Below, in pieces: positions 1 to 6,703 of a stretch of DNA of 15,423 nucleotides (positions within the stretch are counted from its first letter, which is position 1; each line of letters begins with the position of its first letter). Under the pieces are notes generated by a model, which saw only the letters and a program-made list of their open reading frames with translations, had not been told where the DNA came from and ran no database searches. A program made the position numbers and the translations under genes. Location of the stretch: NCBI GenBank assembly GCA_900754615.1, contig CAAEDN010000015.1:1-15423 (forward strand), written 5' to 3'. The DNA is from an uncultured Holdemanella sp. (GTDB lineage: Bacteria > Bacillota_I > Bacilli_A > Erysipelotrichales > Erysipelotrichaceae).

Positions 1-244
1 ATTCTTCAGTATATCCAATACGTTTGATTTCATTTAATGCGATTGTTTCATAATCCAATTCTGCTTTTGTATTACATTCACCATAAATCAATACAAAATC
101 ATCTTTGATTGTACATTCAACAGCCATATTTGAATATGGATCTTGTGCTAATGCAGCATCTACGATTGCATCGGCAATTTGGTCACAGATTTTATCTGGA
201 TGACCTTCAGTAACACTTTCACTTGTAAAAATATAGTCTTTCAT
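1..244 (-). CDS. metK: S-adenosylmethionine synthetase, N-terminal part (cut by window edge)
   Basis: The enzyme makes S-adenosylmethionine from methionine and ATP in the cytosol. Translating the minus strand from ATG at 242-244 gives 81 codons that open with the family hallmark FTSESVTEGHPDKICDQIAD, which carries the ATP-binding His of the N-terminal domain. After that the sequence is less typical: where most MetK proteins have ACET-x-V-x-TG-x-V, this one reads VECTIKDDFVLIYGE. The start is set by an AGAGGAG ribosome site at 250-256, five bases upstream. The rest of the gene, including the GAGDQG motif, lies outside the window. The gene sits directly behind a SAM-sensing leader (273-402), which fits end-product control of SAM synthesis. 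Identity as a MetK-family protein is firm; whether it is a divergent subtype cannot be judged from 81 residues. Confidence 0.93.
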   Translation of the reverse strand, partial: MKDYIFTSESVTEGHPDKICDQIADAIVDAALAQDPYSNMAVECTIKDDFVLIYGECNTKAELDYETIALNEIKRIGYTEE

Positions 245-272
245 TTTGTCTCCTCTTCTCTTGCTTATCCAT

Positions 273-300
273 AAAAAAAACATACTTTAAGAAGTATGTT
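273..300 (-). terminator. Intrinsic terminator of the metK leader (riboswitch expression platform)
   Basis: On the minus strand a perfect 9-bp stem, AACATACTT with AAGTATGTT (arms 292-300 and 279-287), closes a CTTA tetraloop and runs straight into a U tract (273-278). It lies about 30 bases ahead of the metK start, between the SAM aptamer and the ribosome site, so it can stop transcription before metK. Ten bases of the stem and loop (288-297) are exactly complementary to 311-320 at the 3' edge of the aptamer, giving an alternative antiterminator. Confidence 0.88.
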
Positions 301-317
301 ACAAATTTCTATACTTC

Positions 318-402
318 TTATCGCTGTTAGCAGGACCACCTTAACAATATGTCAGGTTGGCGTGAAGTCAACGAGCTAACTCTCTACTTCAACTCTGGAT
401 AA
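318..402 (-). promoter_or_regulatory. S-box superfamily SAM riboswitch aptamer upstream of metK
   Basis: Minus-strand reading shows S-box landmarks in order: P1 5' side TTATC (398-402), the CAGAG joining segment, P2 with GAAGT pairing to ACTTC, a P3 built from CCAACCT and AAGGTGG, and P1 3' side GATAA (318-322). The loop of P2 carries GTTAGC (375-380), exactly complementary to GCTAAC (326-331), as expected for the long-range pseudoknot. Differences from classic SAM-I: no sizeable P4 arm is visible, and the pseudoknot strand lies after the TCCTGC segment instead of directly after the GGTG of P3. That may put it near the SAM-I/IV variants; the subclass is uncertain. Its position ahead of metK and the coupled terminator support a SAM-off switch. 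Confidence 0.85.
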
Positions 403-419
403 TTTTTTTACGCATAAAA

Positions 420-448
420 ATTAAAACATAGAACCTTAAATAATGCAA
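420..448 (-). promoter_or_regulatory. Probable sigma-A promoter of the metK leader
   Basis: Minus strand: -35 TTGCAT (443-448), 17-base spacer, -10 TTTAAT (420-425, one mismatch to TATAAT). The predicted start near 413 places the 5' end of the RNA about ten bases before the riboswitch P1 helix, as is usual for S-box leaders. Upstream, a 10-bp direct repeat TATACATAAA (plus strand 464-473 and 476-485) lies in the region where an activator or UP-type element would act; its meaning is unknown. Confidence 0.65.
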
Positions 449-509
449 GAAATTCATCCCGTTTATACATAAAATTATACATAAACTGAGATATGTTATT
501 CTAAAAGTT

Positions 510-549
510 AAAAGAGCTAAAGTTATATACTGAAAACTCTAGCTCTTTT
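510..549 (-). terminator. Terminator ending the dnaE-LUD transcription unit
   Basis: Arms 535-549 and 510-524 form a 15-bp stem on the minus strand that starts three bases after the LUD stop codon (553-555). One pair is G-U in the minus-strand RNA but would be A-C in the plus-strand RNA, which favours minus-strand use. The loop is about ten bases. The U tract after it is short and interrupted (TTTT within the 3' arm, then AACTTTT), so efficiency may be moderate. Confidence 0.75.
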
Positions 550-552
550 ATT

Positions 553-1181
553 CTAATATCCAAGCACTTCATCTACTAAAATCACGTGAATACGATCTGG
601 TTCCATGCAGTTTCTTGTGATAACTAATTGATCACAAATACTGTCTTGGGCAAGACAATTTGCACAACTTCCTGTTAATTGACATGGTTTGTTTCCAGAA
701 AAACGCTGACTATTAATAGGAGCCGCTACATTTCTTACTCGAGAAATAGCGCTTTCTAAATCTTTTGTGACCTTATTCATTCCTACAATCATAATCACAT
801 GTTTAGGTCCAAAACATAGACAAGCCACACGATTGCAATGTCCATCCATATTAACTAGAATACCATCTTCTGTCATGGCATTTGTACTCATTAAATAGTA
901 ATCTGCATAAAAACAGTCTCTTTCCAATTTGTACTTTTCTTCAGCATCTTTTGCCTGATCACGATCGATAACTTTAAAATTTCTTTTATAAAGCTCTTCC
1001 TTGATTCCAATTTTATTTAAAGTATCTGAGCCTCCCCAACCTACACTTGTACCTGGTTTCATAATCTCAAATGCTAAATTCAAAGCTTCTTGTTTCGAAT
1101 GCACATAATACCCATTCATATGTCTATTTTTAAGCCTTGAATCACCTTTTTCGATAATAAATCATTTCGTTTTGTGATCAT
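553..1181 (-). CDS. LUD-domain (lactate utilization-like) protein, frameshifted near the N-terminus
   Basis: This resembles the LUD/DUF1121 family found as single small proteins in Firmicutes; the biochemical role is not established, so I assign none. The intact frame from ATG 1119 gives 188 residues with the glycine motif GWGGS and a C-terminal cysteine group C-x5-C-x2-C-x6-C (residues 146-162 of that frame), possibly a metal or Fe-S site. That ATG has no ribosome site. Instead, GAGGTG precedes an ATG at 1181, three bases after the dnaE stop, and its frame reads MITKRNDLLSKKVIQGLK, which looks like the missing N-terminus, then stops at 1116. The two frames join with a -1 shift (or one extra A) in the A run at 1127-1131, giving 209 residues. 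It is either a mutation, a sequence error or a slippage site. It is co-transcribed with dnaE. Confidence 0.8.
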
Positions 1182-1184
1182 TTT

Positions 1185-4100
1185 TTACACCTCGATCCAT
1201 TCTATTCTATTTACTACAATTGATGTTGGTCGATCTTTCTTTCCTTGTATAAAACAAATACGATCTTTTTGAATATTTTCTTTTTGTTGCGCATACAAAC
1301 GCGGCATAATTACCGCATCCATTTTACCAGCTTCATCCTCTACGCTCATAAAACACATCCAATCCCCTTTTTTTGTCTTATGCGTTCTAAAAGAGGCCAC
1401 ACGTACTAAGATATTCATATACCCATCTCTATTTACCGCATTCAACAATGGAATGCAATTTGGATATTTATGCATACGCAAAGATTGCACAGGATGCTCA
1501 CTCACATAAAAACCATATACATACTGTTCTTTTTGTGCCTTTTGAATTGGATTTTCTTTAATTCTTTGAATACCCGGACGAGAAACAATACTAAAATCAA
1601 AACGCAAATCGTTTGGATCTTCAATTCGTACAATATTCACATAATCCAAAAGCTTCCTTAGATTCTCATTTAAAGTTGCTCGATTATAACCAAAAGAATC
1701 CAATGCACCTCCATCAATCAAAATCCGTATCGTGGATTCATTTATTTTATACATACTGGCCTTGGCCAAAAAATCAAATAAATCAGTATAGGGTGCATGT
1801 TCTAAAATTGTCGGATAAATGGTTTTCCCAACACCTTTTAGCACTTGTAGCGGCATACGAATCGAATTATTTTCAATCGCATAATATTCTTTAGACAAGT
1901 TAATGTCACATCCATTCACAATAATATTTCTTCTTTTACATTCATAAATATATTGTGAAGTCTTTATAGCTGAACCAATGACACTATTCAATAAGCTTTG
2001 ATAAAAATATAAAGGATAATTTGCCTTTAGATAAGCCATTTGATAAGCGACTAAACTATAGGCATAACTATGTGATTTGTTAAAGCCATAACCTGCAAAT
2101 TGTTCCATAATTGAAAATATTTCTTTCGAAGCAGAGTCTTTAATACGATTCTTTCGTGCTCCTAAAACAAATTGTTCTTTTAGATTCTGCATAACATCGA
2201 GTTTCTTTTTCGACATAGCTTTACGTAATGTATCGGCTTGTGCCAAACTAAAACCTGCAATCACTTGGGCCGTCTGCATAACCTGCTCCTGATAAATCAT
2301 GATTCCATAGGTTTCTTTTAAGATAGGTTCTAATAAAGGATGCGGATATACAACTTTGGAAGGATCCTTCTTTCTTTCAATATACGTATCAATATGCTGC
2401 ATCGCTCCAGGACGATACAAAGCTAATACGACACTGATATCCTCAAATTTGTTGGGTTGTATCTTTTGTAGTAACGATGTTATTCCACTAGATTCCAATT
2501 GAAATACACCTAATGTATTTCCAAGCGATAATAATTGATATGTTTTCGCATCCTTTAAATTGATTTTCATCATATCTAAAGATATATGTTTTTGTTCCTT
2601 CAAATTTGTGACAATTTGATGAATCGTTGTTAAATTACGAATTCCCAAAAAATCCATTTTGATCAAGCCCAAATCTTCAAGATATTCTGCCGTAAACTGC
2701 GTTGCTTGTATATCTCCATCCACACTAACAAGAGGACAAACATTCACAATAGGCTGATTCGAAAGGACAATTCCTGCCGCATGTAAAGAGGTATGGCGTG
2801 GTAAACCTTCAACATTTACACACATCTTAAATAATTCAGTTAATTTGTGATCCGATTGAATCCTTTTTCGAAATAAAGCATTCTCATTATAAGCCTGCAC
2901 CAAAGTGATTTTTGGTGTATTCTTTAACATTTTAGAAAGCTCATCCACAATTCTAGCCGGAATATTCATCACACGACCAACATCACGAATGGCTTGTCTG
3001 GCTTGTAAAGTATTAAATGTCACAATATGACTCACATGATCTTGTCCATATAGTTCTCGAACATATTGAATGACTTCATCGCGTCGATCATCTGGAAAAT
3101 CTGTATCGATATCTGGCATAGAAATACGTGATGGATTTAAAAATCTTTCAAACAACAAATTGTTCTGAATTGGATCAATATGCGTAATACCTAAACAATA
3201 TGCAACTAAAGAACCAGCTGCACTACCACGTCCTGGACCCACAAAGATATCTTTACTTCGGGCATATCGAATAAAGTCCCAGACAATCAAAAAGTAATCA
3301 GTAAATCCCATATTGATAATGACACTCAATTCATATTCTAAACGTTTAACATAAACTTCATTTAAATTTCCATTTAAACGTTTCTCTAATCCCTTCTTAC
3401 AGAGCTTAATCAAATAATCCTTTGAATCAATATGAAGTTTATTTTGAAATACAGGAAGCTTTGATTTTTGAAATGCCATTTGTACATTGCACATTCTAGC
3501 GATTTCTTCGGTAGCTTTCAAATCACTTTCATCATACAACTGTTCCATTTCCTGTGGGCTTCTTAAATATCTTTGAAATTGCACATCTAAACCTTGATTT
3601 TCAATATTTGTCTGTTTAGCAATGGCTCTTAAGACTTGTAAAGATTTTATATCCTCACTATTTTCATACAAAATGCGTGATAGAGCCACTCGCTTACAAT
3701 CCAATTGTTTTAATATTTTATTATCTGCTCTTTTTTTCCCTGAATCATTCATAGATACAGATACATAGAAATCTGAAAAAGAATTCTTACATTGTTCAAC
3801 AAAAATACGAAGCTTTTCAATATCTTGATGTTCAATATATGCACTAAATGTATCTTTACCATCACTTGATGTTAATACAATACAGTCTTCGGCATATTTT
3901 ACAATGTTTTCAAAGGCAACATTTTCTTTTATAACTGTACTTAATCGATATAAATTCTGTAAGCCATGATCATTTTTAGCTAAAAGGATAAAACTAAATC
4001 GTTCCTCCTTATAGATTGCATCAACTTCTAATCCGATAATAGGATGAACATTATGTTTTTTACATAGTTGATAGAACTCCATCGTTCCATACATCACATT

Positions 4101-4217
4101 ATGATCCGTTAAACATACATGATTATATCCGAGTTGTTTTTGGTGAAGAATCACATTTTCTAATCGAATTGGCGATTCGAGTAAAGAATAAGAACTTCGC
4201 ATATGTAAGTGAACCAT
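1185..4217 (-). CDS. dnaE: DNA polymerase III alpha subunit, DnaE type
   Basis: A replicative family C polymerase of 1010 residues acting at the fork; in Firmicutes DnaE works beside PolC, typically extending primers on the lagging strand. Seen in order: an N-terminal PHP domain (HLH at 3-5, LTDH at 36-39), the nucleotide-binding GPGRGSAAGS (327-336), the catalytic PDIDTDF (Asp369, Asp371), the third acidic residue in KMDFLG (Asp522), a fingers region with the YRPGAM segment, helix-hairpin-helix residues near 830-850 and a C-terminal OB fold. There is no PolC-type exonuclease insert. It is about 100 residues shorter than Bacillus DnaE as I recall it, and I see no clear QLxLF-type clamp-binding motif. 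The ATG follows AAAGGTGGG at a good distance. The gene has its own promoter and is followed three bases later by the LUD gene. Confidence 0.95.
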   Translation of the reverse strand: MVHLHMRSSYSLLESPIRLENVILHQKQLGYNHVCLTDHNVMYGTMEFYQLCKKHNVHPIIGLEVDAIYKEERFSFILLAKNDHGLQNLYRLSTVIKENVAFENIVKYAEDCIVLTSSDGKDTFSAYIEHQDIEKLRIFVEQCKNSFSDFYVSVSMNDSGKKRADNKILKQLDCKRVALSRILYENSEDIKSLQVLRAIAKQTNIENQGLDVQFQRYLRSPQEMEQLYDESDLKATEEIARMCNVQMAFQKSKLPVFQNKLHIDSKDYLIKLCKKGLEKRLNGNLNEVYVKRLEYELSVIINMGFTDYFLIVWDFIRYARSKDIFVGPGRGSAAGSLVAYCLGITHIDPIQNNLLFERFLNPSRISMPDIDTDFPDDRRDEVIQYVRELYGQDHVSHIVTFNTLQARQAIRDVGRVMNIPARIVDELSKMLKNTPKITLVQAYNENALFRKRIQSDHKLTELFKMCVNVEGLPRHTSLHAAGIVLSNQPIVNVCPLVSVDGDIQATQFTAEYLEDLGLIKMDFLGIRNLTTIHQIVTNLKEQKHISLDMMKINLKDAKTYQLLSLGNTLGVFQLESSGITSLLQKIQPNKFEDISVVLALYRPGAMQHIDTYIERKKDPSKVVYPHPLLEPILKETYGIMIYQEQVMQTAQVIAGFSLAQADTLRKAMSKKKLDVMQNLKEQFVLGARKNRIKDSASKEIFSIMEQFAGYGFNKSHSYAYSLVAYQMAYLKANYPLYFYQSLLNSVIGSAIKTSQYIYECKRRNIIVNGCDINLSKEYYAIENNSIRMPLQVLKGVGKTIYPTILEHAPYTDLFDFLAKASMYKINESTIRILIDGGALDSFGYNRATLNENLRKLLDYVNIVRIEDPNDLRFDFSIVSRPGIQRIKENPIQKAQKEQYVYGFYVSEHPVQSLRMHKYPNCIPLLNAVNRDGYMNILVRVASFRTHKTKKGDWMCFMSVEDEAGKMDAVIMPRLYAQQKENIQKDRICFIQGKKDRPTSIVVNRIEWIEV

Positions 4218-4242
4218 GAAATCCCACCTTTCTTTCTAAACC

Positions 4243-4251
4243 ATTATACCA
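4243..4251 (-). promoter_or_regulatory. Extended -10 promoter for dnaE
   Basis: The minus strand carries TGG-TATAAT (TGn plus a consensus -10) between the nrnA terminator and the dnaE ribosome site. The -35 position (TAAGCT at 17 bp) is poor, as is common where the TGn extension is present. The start would fall about 20 bases ahead of the dnaE ATG. Together with the terminator just upstream this makes dnaE-LUD a separate unit. Confidence 0.7.
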
Positions 4252-4255
4252 TAAG

Positions 4256-4283
4256 AAAAAGAGATAGCTTATTAAGCTACCTC
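4256..4283 (-). terminator. Terminator of the smc-ftsY-ylxM-ackA-nrnA unit
   Basis: Minus strand: GAGGTAGCTT (4274-4283) pairs with AAGCTATCTC (4261-4270) around a three-base AAT loop, with one G-U pair, followed by TTTTT (4256-4260). The nrnA stop codon (4272-4274) lies in the hairpin itself, so the last codons of nrnA form the 5' arm. Confidence 0.85.
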
Positions 4284-5204
4284 TCGATTTGATAAAATTT
4301 CAATAATTTGATTCACTTGATCACGCGTTAAGTTTTTGATTCCACTTGCACATTCGTGACCGCCACCACCAAATTCCATAGCTACATCACGAATTGGAAT
4401 ACTTCTTGATCGTAAAGATGCACTATAGTGTATACGATCTTCCATACGTGTAAATAAAGCCCACATTTCTACACAGTCAATACCCGCCAAACAATATACT
4501 TTGTCTTTCGCATCTGTAAAGTTCAAGCCTAAATTTTCATAATCATCACATTCTAGAATCGAATAAAAGAATTTATTCTTTAAAACTGTATGATTTCGTA
4601 CAACGGTTTCATACTTATAATCCTTCATTGATTTAGAAAAATTTAGTTGTTCTACCTTTGTAACATCGACTCCTTGTTCAAACAGATACTTAGCAGCATC
4701 AAATGTTTGAGGCCGCACATTATTTGTCGTAAAGCGAATATTGTCGGCTGTTAAACCTAAATAAAACATCAATGCACTTTCTAAAGGAATATCTGCTTTT
4801 TTTTCTTGAAGATACAAAGCTAAAAGTTCACATGTAGCACTCGCCTTGTCATCAATCCATTCTTCGTCACAAATTGTTTCTACTTGCACATGGTGATCGA
4901 TTCGAATTGATTGTTTAGCCAACTGATAACGCCCATCATCAATACGTGCTGCATTTGAAGTATCTAAAACAATAGCTAAGCTTGAAGCAACTACTTCATC
5001 ATCTACTTCATCCATTTCTACATTGTTTCTTTGCGATACTGGACAATCACTTCCTAGACAATAGATTTTTTTATCTGGATAAGCACTTTCTAAATAGTAC
5101 TTTAATCCAAATTGTGACCCAATCGCATCCATATCCGCGAAAACATGTCTAAAAATGGTAATCGTATTAAAATTTTTTACACTCTCTAAAATATTGTTAG
5201 GCAT
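4272..5204 (-). CDS. nrnA: DHH/DHHA1 phosphoesterase, NrnA-like (oligoribonuclease / pAp phosphatase)
   Basis: NrnA-type proteins degrade 2-5 nt RNA fragments, and relatives cleave pAp or cyclic-dinucleotide products such as pApA, using Mn2+. Visible: the first metal motif as H20-x3-D24-x-D26 (HVFADMDAIGS), D81 in IVLDTSN, the name-giving D103-H104-H105 and the DHHA1 substrate-binding GGGGHECASG (279-288). The length of 310 residues suits the stand-alone cytosolic enzyme, and there are no membrane or GGDEF parts as in GdpP. The first motif has Ala-Asp where Pro-Asp is commoner. The start overlaps the ackA end by 8 nt and has only a weak AAGGA upstream, so translation is probably coupled to ackA. 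Exact substrate preference cannot be read from the sequence. Confidence 0.88.
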   Translation of the reverse strand: MPNNILESVKNFNTITIFRHVFADMDAIGSQFGLKYYLESAYPDKKIYCLGSDCPVSQRNNVEMDEVDDEVVASSLAIVLDTSNAARIDDGRYQLAKQSIRIDHHVQVETICDEEWIDDKASATCELLALYLQEKKADIPLESALMFYLGLTADNIRFTTNNVRPQTFDAAKYLFEQGVDVTKVEQLNFSKSMKDYKYETVVRNHTVLKNKFFYSILECDDYENLGLNFTDAKDKVYCLAGIDCVEMWALFTRMEDRIHYSASLRSRSIPIRDVAMEFGGGGHECASGIKNLTRDQVNQIIEILSNREVA

Positions 5205-6396
5205 TTGCCATCAAATCCTTATAGGCATCACGAGCAATAACTAATTCTTCATTTGTTGGCAATAACCAAACTTGCATTTTTGATTCAGGTGCACTTAATA
5301 ATTTTTCAACACCACGAACACCATCATTATCTTCTGGTTTTACTACAACACCAAATGCCGATAATCCATCACAAATTCTTTGACGCATTGCACAATCATT
5401 TTCACCGATTCCTCCGGCAAAAACAATCGCATCAGCTCCACCCATTAATCCATAGTATCCTGATACAACTTCAACAATACGGTTTACATATACGTTTTGT
5501 GTTAAGATTGCACGTGGATTTCCTTCTTTGATAGCAGCTTCAATATCACGTCCATCACTTGAAATTCCACTTACACCTAACATACCAGATTTTTTATTCA
5601 TGATTGTATCCATTTCATCTGGTGTATATCCATATTTATTTTCCAAGAAAGGAACGATAGCAGGGTCAATATCTCCACAACGAGTTCCCATCATGATTCC
5701 TCCAAGAGGTGTGAATCCCATTGATGTCTTGTATGACTTACCATTTTTAACGGCTGTAATACTTGCACCATTTCCTAAGTGACAAGTGATGATGTTCATT
5801 TCTTCTTGTGTTTTTCCTTGAAGCTCAGCCAAACGCTTTGTCAAATATTCATGACTTGTTCCGTGAGCACCATAACGACGTACTTTATCATTTGTATAAT
5901 ATTCATATGGCAATGGGAAAATATAGTTTTCTTCTGGCATACTTTGGTGGAATGCTGTATCAAATACAAACGTATGCTTGCATTCTGGTAAAGCATCTCT
6001 AAATGAACGATAACCAACTAAAGCTGCTGGGTTATGTAATGGAGCCAATGCACATAATTCTTCTACTTTAGCTTCTACATCTGCATCTACAGGTACTGAA
6101 TGAGAAAAATATTCTCCACCATGAACAACACGGTGACCAATAGCTTTGATATCTTCTAAGCTATTTACAACTTTATGTTCGATCAAAGCTTCCATTAATT
6201 TTTTTACAGCTACTGCATGATCTTTGATATCTAAGATTTCTTCAATCTTTTCTCCATTGGCTTTCATTCCAAAAATAGAATCATTCAATCCAATACGTTC
6301 AACGTTTCCTTGTGCTAGAACTTCTTCTTCTGGCATTTTGAAAACCTGGAATTTCAAAGATGAACTTCCTGCATTAACACTCATAACAATCGACAT
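5197..6396 (-). CDS. ackA: Acetate kinase
   Basis: Converts acetyl phosphate and ADP to acetate and ATP, the last step of fermentative acetate formation with phosphotransacetylase. All family landmarks are present over 399 residues: NAGSSSLKF (Asn8), GHRVVHGG (Arg89), FDTAFH (Asp146), GAHGTSH (His178), the phosphate loop CHLGNGAS, TPLGGIMMGTRCGDIDP (Arg239), FAGGIGEN and LPTNEE near the C-terminus with the metal-binding Glu. The start is backed by AGGAGGA nine bases upstream, formed partly by the ylxM stop codon. Its place inside an smc-ftsY-ylxM run is unusual: ylxM is normally followed by ffh. No separate promoter is obvious, so it may be expressed with the upstream genes. No pta is in the window. 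Confidence 0.97.
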   Translation of the reverse strand: MSIVMSVNAGSSSLKFQVFKMPEEEVLAQGNVERIGLNDSIFGMKANGEKIEEILDIKDHAVAVKKLMEALIEHKVVNSLEDIKAIGHRVVHGGEYFSHSVPVDADVEAKVEELCALAPLHNPAALVGYRSFRDALPECKHTFVFDTAFHQSMPEENYIFPLPYEYYTNDKVRRYGAHGTSHEYLTKRLAELQGKTQEEMNIITCHLGNGASITAVKNGKSYKTSMGFTPLGGIMMGTRCGDIDPAIVPFLENKYGYTPDEMDTIMNKKSGMLGVSGISSDGRDIEAAIKEGNPRAILTQNVYVNRIVEVVSGYYGLMGGADAIVFAGGIGENDCAMRQRICDGLSAFGVVVKPEDNDGVRGVEKLLSAPESKMQVWLLPTNEELVIARDAYKDLMANA

Positions 6397-6409
6397 TTTC
6401 TTGATCCTC

Positions 6410-6703
6410 CTAAAAAATTTCTTTTAATATTTCGATTTGTTCAACATCCTCATGTTGTAGAATCCATGAATCCAATAATTTTTTCTTAGCGACATATCCA
6501 ATCGCTGCTTCATATTTTTCTAGTAATTTCGTAGCTCGATGAACCGAATCCATCGCTGCGGCACGAGAAATCTCTAGTTCCTCGCTTATTTCAGTATAAG
6601 AGAAATCTTCCTCATAGTAAAGAGACAATATTTCTCTTTGGCGTTCAGTCAACAATTCCCCATATACATCTAACAAATCAATCGCATCTAACTTTGAAAT
6701 CAT
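6410..6703 (-). CDS. ylxM: YlxM/p13-like helix-turn-helix protein linked to the SRP pathway
   Basis: A 97-residue protein of the UPF0122/YlxM family. Residues about 18-65 resemble sigma factor region 4: LTERQREILSLYYEEDFSY, then a helix-turn-helix EISEELEISRAAAMDSVHRA. In Firmicutes such genes accompany ftsY and ffh, and the Streptococcus homologue has been tied to signal recognition particle function. The ATG shares one base with the ftsY stop (TAATG), so translation is probably coupled; the upstream GGAAGA is a weak ribosome site. Its own stop merges with the ackA ribosome site. The assignment rests on length, the HTH and the ftsY neighbour. Confidence 0.9.
   Translation of the reverse strand: MISKLDAIDLLDVYGELLTERQREILSLYYEEDFSYTEISEELEISRAAAMDSVHRATKLLEKYEAAIGYVAKKKLLDSWILQHEDVEQIEILKEIF

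Noticed and set aside
473..481. TATAAT-like box on the minus strand at about 474-479 as the metK promoter
   Set aside because: No acceptable -35 at 16-18 bp, and it would give a longer leader; the TTGCAT/TTTAAT pair starts the RNA right at the riboswitch.
5253..6427. Several short plus-strand frames opposite ackA
   Set aside because: They overlap one another and a fully conserved gene, with no ribosome sites.
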